From contig OY540820.1 in assembly GCA_961205875.1 (NCBI GenBank), positions 13,206,001-13,270,000 of the forward strand: DNA of 64,000 nucleotides, written 5' to 3'. Below are positions 30,001-44,800 of the stretch, piece by piece (the first letter of the stretch is position 1; each line of letters opens with the position of its first letter). The position numbers and the translations under genes were made by a program. Below the pieces are notes generated by a model. That model was not told where the DNA came from and did not search any database. It saw only the letters and a list, made by a program, of their open reading frames with translations. Source of the stretch: Sialis fuliginosa (taxonomy: Eukaryota > Arthropoda > Insecta > Megaloptera > Sialidae).

Positions 30001-33000
30001 ATATCAATACATGTCATTAATAGGGTGACCAGGTCTCCGGTTTTGACCCGGAGTCTCAGATTTTGCGCACTGGATCTCCGGGCTTCGGGTTTGGGTGAAA
30101 TTTCTCCGGGTTTTGCAAAAAATGATGACGACTAAAAAAAAAAAAGGTCGTCAAAAATAGAGCAGGGGACACAAAAGTGCAGATTATGGTAAAAATTTTT
30201 ATGAAAATAAAAATAAAAAAGGGGTCTTCATTTACATCTCAGGGTTTACCAAAACTAAAATCTGGTCACCCCTAGTCATTAAATGCAATAACTTCAATCT
30301 ACAGTTAAACTTCTGACGAGACTGCAACTATATCAACTTTATTATCTAGTCGAGAGTCTCGGTTTAGTCGTTTAGTATTTCACCATGATTATAAGGTTCT
30401 TTATGGCTATAAGCTCTGCAATATGTAAACAATATTTCTAAAAATGAGAAACGTTACTTACTTATAGAACAATTACCTACTAGATCAGTGTCTACCAAAC
30501 TTTTTTTAAATAACTATACAATGGGCGGGAAGGATTTATTTCGCGGCACACCAATTGAAAATCCCAACAATAAAATAATTAAAATAATTAAATAACCTTT
30601 CGTGGTGCAAACAGTTTGGCAATCACTGTACTAGATGAACCATCTTTGAGTCAAAGTGATTAACTTTACTTTAATTGATATAATTTCGTTGTTTTTTGGA
30701 AATTTTAAGTTGTTTGGTGTTTATAATACGAAGAGAAGATGTAGCTCATAGAATTTTTAAAAATCTGAAAATCATTTTTTTATAAATTTCTAGGCTCCCC
30801 CACTCTCCCCAAAAAGTATTATGTTTCACGCTTTTCCATTTTTCAGTAGAAATCATTGCAATAGCCACCAGTTCTATCATAGTTTTTGATTTTCTTGAAG
30901 AGTTTTTTATAAAAATTTACATACATAACAATAATTGAAGAATTTGAATCCATCATTCCAAGTTAAATGGTCGGACATATTCAATGAAGTTAAATTTACA
31001 AATTATTAAAAATGCTAATATTTCGTTTTCCTACATTTGTCAAACATGTGCTGCGTCATGTAGCAACATTCATATCAATCAGATATACGTCGTTCATATA
31101 TTGACCTAAATCACTAGCCTTTAATATTTATTTGATTTTTGTTTTTGTTTATTAATGTGAACCACTCAAAGTGAATTTAAATTTTATTCTAACTAATGTT
31201 ATCGTTTTATGACAATACACCCTATTATTTTTGCAATAAAATATATTTCAATACAAATAAACGGGACGTTTCAAAGAGTCAACAATCTTTCACCTTGATC
31301 TGTAAACATTTATCTAATTTATTTATCTAGAAATTCTTATTAGGTGTCAATTTTTTTACATATGAGTCATTTAGAAATTAAAACAATAAACTTTTTTTAG
31401 CAATTATATGAAATATTTTACGATTTTCTAGTATCCTGAAATATAAATCACTAATCAAATAAGGTACTGGCACCAGTTATGACCGCTATAAGAGTAAGGT
31501 TTACTGTTTTACATATTACTAATAAAACAAGTAACTCTTTATTTAATCAATTTAATTACCAAAGTCTACAAAATTAGTTTGTTTTTTAAATTATAGCATT
31601 TGATTTTGTTTATATTTTTTCTCCAGTAATGGGTAAAGTAAACCCAGTAATTATCATACAATAATGAACACTTGCTAATGATTACAAAATGATAAGTACT
31701 ATGACACAAAAGATATAAAAAAAAGAATCGTCATATTTGAAAGAATGTAAAGCAGTTGCTATGATAATATAATAATTAATACATAAATTATACTAATAAT
31801 TAGTTTAAATGTCCACCATTTTGACACCTATTGGCCGATTGTCATCAAATCACGCTGTAAAACAGTTAAATGTATATAGATTAATATTCAGAAATGGTAG
31901 TAATCAAATATCAATAAATATTTCATTAGAAATATTTATTGATATTTGATTGAATTATCAGTATATCCAAGACTGGTGCCAGTACCTTACAACAATACTG
32001 AAAAGTAGACATAATTTATTTTATTTACTTATATGATATTTTTGGTCCAAATTACCAACTAAAATAAAACTAAATAAAAATCATTAAATAATCAGAATTT
32101 AAAATTCGCTAAAATATCTTTAAAAGTATTTTGTTACCTATATCTTTTAAAAATATTTGCTATTATTAATTGTCTACAAATTTGCTATCAAGATATATGT
32201 TTCATTCTCACATGTATCAAATTATTTTACACATTTTCAAACATGTGCCGAAATGTGATTTTTACAAATTATGTTGACCCTGGAGGTCTCCAATATTTCT
32301 CTACGCAGCGTAAATAAATTTACTCCGACCTAACATTTTAAACATGAGAATAAATCAATGCACTAGAAAGCTTAGAACAAGTGCACCGTCAAATTTTATC
32401 AAAATACATTTTATACGAATGTTTATCGAAATATATTTGTTTACTACCATAAATATCTATAGACATGTACATATATCAACAAAGACAATATATTCCTCTC
32501 GGTTTCTGGATATAATCCGCGTCTTCTTGTACAGATAAAATAAAATACTTCATAATCTTATGTTTACTTATTTTATTATTGAGGAGATGTGTTCCAAAAC
32601 TCGTTTATTCCATTTTAAAAATCGAGATTTTGAAAAAAAATTGGCATTATTTTATATGGTAATGTCAGTTTTGAGCAAAACTCGCTGAATTTTTCCAAAA
32701 TCCACTGACATCTCGATTTTTTTTAAATGGAACGAACAAATTTTGAAAATCACCTTCTCAATAATTGTACTATTATATTTTATCTGTATATAAACCTAAT
32801 TTTCGTTTATGTATTTTTGGTTGGAAAGTAAGATGTAAAATAAATGTTTATTGCTAAGTTCCATTTGTTTTAATAGCGCACGGTTACCAACATACGACAC
32901 AATGTTTATCTAGATATTGTATTTCACAGTTTGTTTGATTGAACAAAAGTTAATTACCATAAAGGCGTTATATTGGAAACTGTTATTTATTATAACACAA

Positions 33001-35043
33001 ACGTGGGATAATGTTATCAAAATTTATAGCCGATGTATGGATATCAAATGTAGTTCAACATTTTTTTAAGAAAGTCCGCTACATTTCGTGTTTTGTGGAA
33101 TTTAGACGAATGCCAATATTAATGTGTTTAGGTTTTTGTAAACATTATACCGTTTTTTTGCTTAGTTTTTAATGTATTGTTAAATTAGAATAATAATGGA
33201 ATGTATTTATTATCTATACATGTGGGTTTTTAACATAATACAAAAACTTTGATACATTCCTTTATTGTACCATTAAACTTAAAATTATACAATATTAGAG
33301 AAATTTTAGAGTATCATATAAAATAAATCTACTAAAAGTAGTAATATGGACTTACATATTTATATCAGGTTAATGTATATACTTTTAATATAAAATATAA
33401 TAATATAATAATATTTAATATGAAAACAGGTCATAAGTTTACATATTCTAATCCCCTAAGGGTGTTGTGGAACGATTTACTATATGAAGTGAAGTACATA
33501 TAATATGTACGCTGAATATTTATGTTCTTAACAACGTCATTACTGAGTTTATTTTATTCATTTTGCATTTTCAATGTTTAAATAAAGGTTAATAACTTAC
33601 AACATTGTCTCTTTGATACTAATACATATGATAGCTTAACTGTTTCCCTGTCTTTATGATTGTCATATTTAATATTTACAGTGACGGATTTAAATATTTT
33701 GAAGCCCTTAAGAAAAGAATATATTTTTTGTAATAAATCTGAAAAGTAGTTCATATTAATTATTTATGTATCAAGTGTATACAAAAAAAGATAGTCACTT
33801 CGCTTCTGAACTACTACTATGATAGTTTCAGTGGCGTAGATAGCTTTTTGCGATGGAGGGGGGGGGGGGGATATGACTTAGTATTTAATCTCATATTTTT
33901 GGTTCAGGGACCCTCAATACGTGTAATTCCGTTAAAATCTCGAGTTTTTTTTCATGATTACTATACTTTATTATACAGTACATTTCATGTATGTATAATA
34001 AAAAATATAAAAAAAACGTTTAAAAAAATTAATTTGCCTTTTTAAAACCGACTAAAAAGCTGTAAATAAAAATTAGACTCTTTTCGTACTAACTATTGAT
34101 TTTGTTCATACTAGGAGAGTTTAAAAAAATGTCTCTGAGATAAAAAAATGTTTTTGAGTTTATTATTATAAATTATTTTGATTAACTTATATTTTTCGTA
34201 CTCATGGGGGGGGGGGGGGTTGATCCCCTTGATCCCCCCCCCCTATCTACGCCACTGGATAGTTTAACTGTTTCCTTGTTTTTATGATTGGCATGTATAC
34301 TTCAGTACGTCTGTGTTATTTTATCTATTTAACACATCGTGAGTTTTTTTGCGCTTGTCTGTTCTTAATTTTCGATCGTTATTTATGTAGTGTTGGTTTT
34401 GGTAGATAATAAATTAAATATGCGACATTTTTACAACAACCGATCAACATCAAATTAATCAATGTATTTATTTAAATATATAGTTTAATTATCAAACAGA
34501 TGTTGTCAATAATGTAGTAACAGTTCAATTTTATACGAATACTTTTTAAGATGTTATGGTTTAATTTATGATTTGAAGGAATGTACCTAATTTGTTTCTT
34601 TATATGCTGTATTCTTATCTGAAAATCTTATTGACCATAAAGAGCAACCTTTTATTATGATATTATTATTATCTATATTTAATTTCAGCGTGTAACACAA
34701 ATTTCATTATTTTTGTGACCCCCCCTGTTGTGACGTCACACAAATTTCGAAATTATAATAAGGTACTCAAAATAAAAATAAAAAATAATAATATTAATAA
34801 TTTTTTTTCATTACTGTTTATATTATTTTTATTTATATGAAATTTGTCAATGCACGTTTGAATTTTTTTTTTATATTTTTGCTCTTACATTAGAATTCAT
34901 TATTTTGATTTTTTAGATGTGACGTCACGAAGCTTGTGATTCCTCCCCCCCTTGTAGATTTGTGGATGACCCCTAACTAGCATATTGATCATCTCAATAA
35001 TAAGTAAACGATGTTATCTAATGTATATCTTTTTTTGTTTCAG

Positions 35044-35100
35044 TTAACACTCACCTCACCACAAAGTACAAATATTATTTATTACGCATACTAACCACAC
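35044..35100 (+). other. 5'UTR part of first coding exon of cas
   Basis: A pyrimidine-rich tract (cttttttttgtttcag type) ends in CAG at 35041-35043, a strong splice acceptor, so the exon carrying the start codon probably begins at 35044. The 57 bases up to the ATG contain an in-frame TAA at 35092-35094, so the coding frame cannot extend upstream. This implies at least one more 5'UTR exon and the promoter further upstream. I could not identify either with confidence. The alternative is that transcription starts inside this stretch and the CAG is not used. Confidence 0.6.
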
Positions 35101-35881
35101 ATGATGGCAACAACTGAAGCTTCCGAATATCCTCTCAACTATCATGCCAGCCTCGTCGACCAACACAACATCAACATCGATGAGTACACCACCGGCCAAT
35201 TCACCAACGACCATCATTCGATATCGCTTCACCAACACACAACGCCGACGAAACGAAACAAACGTAAAAACTTCAGACCGCGATGTTCGAACACGACGGT
35301 CCCGAACACCGAGGAAGATGTCGATTGTCCGAAATGGCAACAACAATCGGAGACGGACGACAAGACAGAAAACGATTGCAGCGAGTACAGCGACGCTGAA
35401 TCGAGTCGGCATTCGATATCGGTACCTATATCCTCCAATAATAATAACCATAGCTTTAAATGTAACAGACGAAAGACTGTTGCGACTAGAAGATTGGTTT
35501 CTTCCGAAGGTCGAACATCGATCCCGTTAAATTTATCCCAGAAAAGCGATTCGGAAGAGGATTCGAGTGAAAACGAAGGATTCGGATCGAAGAGTTATAA
35601 TTTTTCGATTGATAACTTATCGAAATCGAATCAGGATGATTGTGATAATGACGATGATGAAAAATGTGATAGAAATAGTTCGGATCGAAGTCCGACTCAG
35701 AGGATAGGAGGTGAAGATAAAAATGAGACGGAGCAAGGAGTAGTTGTAAATAATCCCAGTGGAACGTTCAGTACGAGTGAGATCCGGGAATATGCTGTAA
35801 ATACGATGAGAGAGTTATTGGGGATCTACGGGCTCACTTCGGAAGTCGCTGATAGCATCTCGAAACAGTTTCCTTCTGACG
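35101..35881 (+). CDS. cas: castor-type zinc-finger transcription factor, coding exon 1 (N-terminal part)
   Basis: This exon encodes residues 1-260 plus the first base of codon 261. An in-frame TAA nine bases upstream and tandem ATGs at 35101 and 35104 fix the start. Residues 49-61 (PTKRNKRKNFRPR) are an NLS-like basic patch. Residues 142-146 are PLNLS, a CtBP-binding-type motif. Residues 71-100 and 147-215 are acidic and Ser/Asn-rich and probably disordered. Residues 225-258 hold the most informative block, I-R-E-Y-A-x-x-T-M-x-E-L-L-G-I-Y-G. As I recall it, human CASZ1 has L-R-D-Y-A-x-x-T-M-x-E-F-L-G-M-F-G at the comparable N-terminal place. The donor GGTAAGT follows at 35882. In Drosophila, Castor is a nuclear temporal factor of late neuroblasts and binds DNA through unusual C2H2-type fingers, which are not in this window. 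Without splicing the frame runs on to 36048, which I take as intron read-through. Assignment is by motif memory, not by a database search. Confidence 0.8.
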
Positions 35882-38800
35882 GTAAGTTTAACGTTGATAC
35901 ACATATCGATTTATCAATAATAATTGGATCGTTATTGAATAGGAAATTGATTCGTGTTTTGATTTATGTAAATTCAAAATTTATTCAGCGATTGATTCTA
36001 AAAGTCCTTCGCGGAAATGAGTCTTGTTACGACAAAACTGAAAATTAAAATATAAAATTGGGCACTAAATCATTTGAACATAAACGTAATGAAACAAATT
36101 AACGTGCAAATAATGAATAACAAATAAATTAAACTACTGCTATTTTTCATTGTAAACGCAAAATCGATCTTAATGATTACTCTATATTTAGCTCCCATGA
36201 ATTCTATGTTTCTGTGTCATTTTTCTGTTGACTGTAGCAATTATGATGTTCACATAGAGTTTACATAAAAGGAAATACATCGATTTCACGTAAATTACGA
36301 TTGCCAAACAAATGGACTTTAAGTGTATGCAAACTATTCCAGCAAATACCAAGTTATTTAATTCACTTGAACAAACATAACCTAAAAATGAGCATATTAA
36401 TACACTTATATATTTAAACAAATAACATTTCTAATCGATTCTATATGCTTTAGGAAATAACAAAGTGATCTCAATAGTTAGAGAAGTAATTCATCCATAA
36501 CAATAATAAATTAATGTTATCCCTTTGGCAGATAATAACTGACTAAGTGAAAAGTTTGACAAAATTGGTTTATCTTTTTAGTTTTAGAACTGCAAGTATT
36601 GTAACAATATGCTCCAACATCTGCTACGCCCCTGCTTATTTTATACAAATTTGCACACTGTATTGATACACATATAAAATATTAATTTAAAACTGGTTTA
36701 CGTTTAAACAATGAATATTCAACATTTAATTTAAACTCTTTTGTTACGCAAATTGTTATACATCAAAACAAATTTAATAAAATTTCTTGCATATTCGTAC
36801 CTACATATAGTACATATATATAAAGTTAATGAATTATATCTATATATATTTAACAACTACAGTATGACCGTATGTAATTTATGAATGTTCAATGCATTAT
36901 TTGTTGCGAAATTATAAAATTACGAGCCAAATTTAGAATTAATTTACTTGTATATATAAGTCATTAAAATTACTTGATTTTTTCTGGTCAAGATATTTAT
37001 TTACAGTGGAAAATATATTTTTAGTTTACTACAATTTTTTTTAGGTATTTATAGAAAGTTTTATAAATAAAAATAATAAGGTAAAAATGCATACGTAGCC
37101 GAATTTTAAATTACTGTCAATTTTGATGGGCCATGTGTTTTAAATATATTTTATAAATATGAAATAATGTAATTAAAACCTAAACAAAAACTAATAAAAG
37201 TTAATGTTTATTTTCTTCCGCTTTTTTTCTAAATGATGCATTTAATGATTATGTGTTTTCTGCTTTTATTGACAAATAAAATAGAAATAATGAGTAGTTT
37301 ATTTAGTAGTTATAAATGCTGAAAGAAAACATAGATTTAAAAAAAGTACTATGCATTAATAGTAAATCTTTTTTTAATTAATAAATCAATTAATTAAAAT
37401 ACATATTTAATGAATGAGAGATTCAGCAGTTGCTGAAAGAATATAAAATATATAAAATAAATTATCTAAGTTCGCAGCATTCAGTATGGACATTATTATA
37501 GAATTTAATACTGATATTAAATTTCGAATGTCATTGTTAAAAAACGTTAGTAAAGAGCCCATGAGAAATTTTTCGTGAATAAGTACTTCAGCACCCTTTT
37601 ACCTATAAACCTTTTTAAGGCTATTTAAACATTAATGTTCGTCAGGAAAATAGACCCTTTACCGCATATTAACCGATTTTTGCCCTCTTGAAGTAAAAAA
37701 ATCTGCTGCATTTCTATAGAAAGTTCAACCCCTAATAAGGTAAAACTCTATTCTGATATTACAGGTAATGGGGTAGGTACTATTTCACTATGTTTTTTTT
37801 TACTAGAAATTGTGTACATTATTCCGCGGATTCTTTTATACTAAGATTTATATGGCTGATTTATTTATTATTTGATGCGAATATCTTCACTAAAGATGTT
37901 ATATCAATATTTGTACAGATGTACAGTCATGGGAATTAAAAATATAATTTGTAGTTCTTCTGTAGATTTAATTATGAACAATTAGGAGATCATTTTTTTG
38001 TATAACATCTACATCCTTAATTTTTTAACTTCTGGGTATAAGCGTTTTTTTTTTTTTTTTTTTTAATTGAACATTAATTACAGTGGGAATCACTACGGAA
38101 ACCTCAAATAAAAAAAATATTTTTGATAGATACTATAGAAATATATAAGGAAAAAATTCCAGTTATGGCTGCTATAAGAGCAAGTTTTCGGTTTTTTGGA
38201 TTAATGGGCTCCTTTTTTGTAATTTTAATGAATTCATGTTACTAATAAAACAAGTAACTCTTTATTTAATCAATTTAATTACCAAAGTTCGTAAATACCG
38301 TTTGTTTTTTGAATTATACCCTTTTATTTTGTTCATATTTTTCTCCAGTAAAGGCAAAGGTTTAACCATTAATGAGCACTTGCTAATTGTCAAATTTGAA
38401 ACAATGTAAAGCAGTTGCTATGATAATAATAATATAATAATTAATAAATAAATTATACTGATAATTAGTTTAAATGTACATAATTTTGACACCTATTGGC
38501 CGATTGTCATCAAATCACGCTGTAAGACAGTTAAATGTATATATGTATGTAGATTAATATTCAGAAATGGTAGTAATCAAATATCAACACATATTTCTAA
38601 TTCAGTACATTTAATTAAAAATGTACCATTACTGGGGTCCTTGCCAAGACTGGTGCCACTATCTTACTGTTTTGTATATCTGCATCATATTAATTTCTCT
38701 CAATGGAAATATGTATATTTATGTCTACAGAAAACACCTGCTCTATTCTGCAAATTTTTATTTATCTTTCAAAAATTTCCAAAAATTATGATATTTTTAC

Positions 38801-41800
38801 TAAATAATTAGGTCATATCCCTCCCCCTTCTCTTTCGAGCCGTTACTAAACATAGCATGATATTTACATAAAACATTAAAAATTCATCATACATAAAAAG
38901 GTAAATATTTGATAGATTGAAGGAAGAGAATTATTAGTAGAAGGCTAAGACCCACACCATCTGCATTTATCCAAATGTACTAAATATATTAGCAGTCAGA
39001 TCCAATGCACATTCCGCACAATCTATGCCAAGAGATTTGATATTAAAATAGTACATCAAACAAAAATGGTAAAATACTTAATTTTTTTCATGTGTCCCAC
39101 ACATCAGGCCATATGTTTAATTTTAAATTCCTAATGTGGTGAGAACTCGACTGTTTTCTATGACTCCGACAAACATAATCATTTCTACATAATGCCCTCT
39201 CTCTCGGATACATTGTTTGCATTAATGAGACAGACATAGTTCATTTGTGATGGCGTGTGAATCAGGGCTGACAACTGTTTCTATTAATATGCAATTTATT
39301 TAACACCAATTTGTAATTATTTAGGAAGTGTGTTCATTGTGCGGATGCTAATTAATTTAGATTTATCTCTTCTTGTTCATTTATATAGTTTTATGTTAAA
39401 TGCATAAAATATCTTGCTTTTATATCAGTATTTTTTTTATATAATGACTCATTCATCTAATTAACTTATAATAACATTTAAAATCCTATTTAGTAGTAAA
39501 CTAAGGTATATAAAGATAAGGTAGTCTCATCAGCTCTTTGGTCAATCAGTGTTGGCGCGGGAATTGACGTCACCAGGAAGACATATTCATTATAAATGTA
39601 TAATATAATATCAATTACAAAAAAATCCTTTATTTATTCTTGTTTTATGTCTTGTGCCAACTCGACATTGCAAAACATTAAAAGCTGTCAGAATCACAGA
39701 ACGTATTACCAACTCAAGAATAGTAAAAATGACACTTTCCGAATAGACCAAATTGTCTGTGATAACTTTGTCGAATTTATATTTCTTTTGTTGTATGTGT
39801 TGTTAAAATATCAAAAAATACAAAAAAAAATTAAATAAAGGATTTTTTTGTAATTGATATTCTATTATACATTTATAACATTTGACGTGGTGACGTCATT
39901 TTCCGCGCCAATTGGTCAAGGAGCTGATGAGACCACCTTGTCTTTATATACCTTGTTAGTAAACAGTAGATTTCTGCAAAATTACAAAATAAAAACAAAA
40001 ATACTTCTTGCCCTTTAAATTTTGTTCTTTCAATTTCCCAGACATACCCAAATAAAATTGTAATTTAATATTACATATTTAACCGTTATTTACAGATGTA
40101 CAATCAAATTAAACCTAATTATATCAAATTTATAATGATTACAATTACTTAACACATCCAGAAAAAAATTTAATAGGTATTTGCTAATCCAATATCAAAA
40201 TATTTCAGCAGATAAATCATAGGAATATAATTATATAGTGGGTACAATCTCTCAGTATGTAATCAATTATTACATACATTAAATTGTAGAGCCCTGTCGA
40301 AAGTATAACACACTCATTTTTGTTATTTCTGTACATATTATATTCGAAGCTGTGAGACAGTATATATATTATGTGAGAAAAACAGTTATACAAATTTAAA
40401 TTGATGACTGTGTAAGAAATTTTTAAATCGCCTCAATTTGACTGACGTGTATTACATTTGAATATTATGTATATGTAATGTAAATTATTTTCAACGTTAC
40501 TTCTGATTTTAACATGCACCCAGTATTATATACATAGAAGTAACACGTGTTTTAATAATTTACTTTTTTATCAATATATAGTTACAGGGTTTATCCATCA
40601 TTTGGACATTCTATCATTTATTAAATGTTGTCTGGATTTTGCGTAATTATAGTGTTTGTGCTATTCTAAATATATGAAGTTAAATAAATGAAACTGATAG
40701 AAAGAATTAACTAGTAATTTTTGTAAATAATGCTATAAATGTGCAAAAATAAAAAAAAGTGGAGTTAAGGCCTCTATACACCATCCTATCTGCAGGGCCG
40801 ATTTGTCGGGAGGTAGATTTGGGGGTACCTACTGCAGATTGAGACGTGTACAGGCAAATCGGGCCAACTTTTCGCGGAATAATCGGCCCGATTTACCTAT
40901 AGATCAGCAAAATATAAAAACAAAAAAAGTTATGTGTTGGCCACATCACATATTCTTATCATAAATAGTTAAGATGGTATATCCATCATTTGGACATTCT
41001 ATAATTTATTAAATGTTGTCAGAATTTTGTGTAATTATATAGCGTTTGTCTTTTTCTAAAGCCTTTCCTACTACATAACGATGGCTTTTTTTCTTACACT
41101 TTCGTTGAAAATAAGCTTATAATTGTAATTTAAATAAACCTGTTTTATTAGAAAAAACAAACCGTCTAATAATAGAGCAGCAAGTTTTGGGTCTCGGTAT
41201 GACCTTAATAGTTCTATTTACAATTTTACGTGACAAAATAGGTAATACAAATTAATTGGGTCTGATATATAATAGAACTCATTAAAATGACACAAGTAAT
41301 GGTTTTTATTTTATTTAATAGTTGAAGTGTGTCTGTCAATTAGAATATTAAATACCTGTTATTTTAATGAGTTATAAAAATCAGACTTATCGAATTAATA
41401 ATTTTTTGTTTTATTTTTTGCAGATAGTCATTTTGACTTCTGAATAAAAATGCTTATTTTATATTTTAGATCATAAACATTCTAATGTTCGGAACGTGCT
41501 ATAATAATGATAATAACTGTCAATAGATACGGTTTATTAAAAATTCATAATCTTAATGATATATTTTTATATTTCACATCTAAAATTTAGTATTTTAAAA
41601 TAATTAAACTAAGATTTTATATTTTAATTATGTTTATATTTTACGATATTTGTTTTCAAAACTATTGTCTAATAAATTTAAAAATGTATATAAAATATAA
41701 TGGGGTTAGAAGTCAGTTCTTTATTACCAAAAAGGTATATAAAATTTTATAAATGGTTAGAATTTATATTTATTTGTTATTTCCAGCTATCTTCTCTGGT

Positions 41801-44800
41801 CTTTTATTATTCCCAATTAATTTTGACAAATTTTTATAAAGATTTTCTTAAATACCGACCGAAAAATGGCAGTTATTTTTTGTGTTATAATTGAGTTTCT
41901 GTTATTGATGTAAAATGTAAATTTAACGATTATTTTATTGTCTGAATGTGTTTACAAAATAACTTTTCTCTCACTGGATTTGTGACTAAAAAGTTATGTG
42001 CGTTTTTGTCCATATGCAAATGTAAATTCATGTTTTTATCAAAGAATTACACATACGAGTATATTTTTTAAATATTTGAAAAAAACTTATGCTACTTGAA
42101 TATCATATTACAAATGTTGTTGAAACCGGAAATAGAATATATTTCAGTAAAATGTTTTAAAGTAAACACAAAAAATATCCTTCTATTATTTTTATATTAA
42201 GAAATATTAACATACATAAATAGACTATAATTCTCTTACTATTAAAATTTTAATTAAAAAATTATGTCTATAATATATATAAATATACAATAGTACTTAA
42301 AGGCCTATTTACACCATCCAATTTGCAGGGTCCCTGCAGATTGGGTCGTATATAGGCAAATCGGACCGATTATTCCGCGAATTGCTGTAATAGTATCTGA
42401 TTTACCCCCACTCTACTTCCCTACAACTGCAGATTGGATGGTATACAGAGTCCTTAACTGTTTAAACATGCAATAAAAATGATATACACATTAGCAACTT
42501 CCACATTCACAATTTATTACTTTATTTACATTATTTGACATATTTTTTGAGATTTCATCCATTCATTAATCGACAATAGCTACAACTAATTATTCTCACA
42601 TTATAATTACTATTACGTTACCTATAATTTATATTACACAGTACAAATATTTTTTTCTAAATATCCCTAATTCATGTAATTATATCAACACATGTTACTG
42701 ACGTAATTTTAAATTTTTGTTACAATTTCAACGCTACTTGTTTGGACGAATTAATTATTCCTAAACATCTGGCAATTTATTCGTTTCTGACTTTATAATC
42801 AGGCGTCCCCTGCATTCCCCTGCGCGCCCCGCGAGATGTTTTAAATAAACAGAAATTAACTGTTTTTGATGACTGAAGTGTAAATGTGTATTATAGCTCA
42901 TTTTAAATGGTCGATTTGTTTTTATTTCTTTAATAATAGTATATGTATATGTTTATACATACATATATGTGTATTTATTTGTTTCTGTTTCGTTTTTTAT
43001 TTATATTTTCATCATTTATTTCCTAAGAAAATTAGAATTTTTTAATCTTCTATTTTCAATAACTGTCAATGAAAACGTTGAATGTGAAATTGTAGTTTTC
43101 TGAATAAAATTTTTATTAATCTATTAACTTACAATCAAAACTATACAACCAAAAATTATTTAATCAGTATTATTTAAAACAATATACTTTAATTCGTTCA
43201 ATTGTTAATACATATCGAAATTTATGCATGATGTATCATTTATTAAGCAAAATTATAAATTGACCAGACGTTTTTTTCTGAAAATTCCTCCATCTGATCA
43301 TGGACGAAAATTAATAAATCGAAAAATAAAACTTATTGTTAGTCATGATTTGTCATTTATAAACTTCTCATTCTTTGTACGAAATCAATTTAATTCTATA
43401 ATAAAATTAATGAATCATCTGAGTAAGATACAGCCTACATATCAAACTGACTTTGTAGTATTTATATTTATCGATCCAAAGTTGACTTTATGATTTGTAT
43501 TGGCCCAAATGACGGACCACATTTCAATATAACCAATAGATGAAGCTCTTGATTCCGAGATCGTTTTTTTCTCAGATATAGATCTTTGAACATACCTAAG
43601 CGGATGCTTACTAACTAACTAGACGTGCCCTAACTTCAGGACCGTAACTAATAGAGAGAACATTATTAGTTTTAATAAACAAGTTTATTTTGTTTTTTAC
43701 GTCATTTTTTATCAAATAAGGCTAGCATAATATTATGTATTTCTTCATGTCTTATTAATTATGGCGAGGATTTTACCCAAAAATAACGTTTGAATAAATC
43801 TTCAAGTTTTTAAAAACCAAAATGTTATGTTCTGAAAAAGAAAACTTTAAATTATTGTAATAGTAATTAAAACATTTTTTATACATAATCGTTAAAAGAT
43901 AAAAATAAAAATCATCACCCACGTAAGATCCAATATATACGGCCATGGTCTCTACAACTACTCAGATTATGAAAACCATATTTTCAATTTATCATTTTAA
44001 TATCTGCTGGTATGCAGTATGTAGACCATATGTATATATTATATATATGTATATATATTGAAATGTAGTTTTGTATAAAATATTCATCTCAATTCTTCTG
44101 TCAGCCAAGAAAGGAATTCTTTGGCTTATTCTTTTTTTTATTCTTGTAGGGTTCGTTTCCATTTAACCGGATTTTAAAGTTGTTTTATGTTCAATTTTTT
44201 ATTTTTTGTAAAGAATTTACTTCGTTCTTTATAGAATATACGGTTTTTGTTTTTATTTTTTTATAATGTCATGTTTACGTATTTTACATTTTTTGTTGAG
44301 TTTTTTATTGTGTAATATGTAAATAGAATATTCGCTTTTTTTCGTTTTCCTACTTTCTGCTTCCGATTAGAATTTTCTTATAAAATATTTTCTTTTTCGT
44401 AAAAAAATTTGGAAAATGAAATTTTATATAAAATAAAGTTAATCAATTTTAATAGAAGGATGGCCATATGGCCAAATCTACCTAGAATTTCATAAGGTAG
44501 TGGCACCAGCCTTGGTAAGGACCCCAGTAATGGCAAATTTTTAATTAAATATACTGAATTAGAAATATGTGTTGATATTTGATTACTACCATTTCTAAAT
44601 ATTCATCTAAATACATTTAACTGTCTTACAGCGTGATTTGATGACAATCGGCCAATAGGTGTCAAAATGGTGTACATTTAAACTAATTATTAGTATAATT
44701 TATCTATAATTATTATGTTATCATAGCAACTGCTTTACATTGTTTCAAATAATGAAAATTTGCTCTTATAGCGGCCATAACTGGTGCCTTTACCTTATGT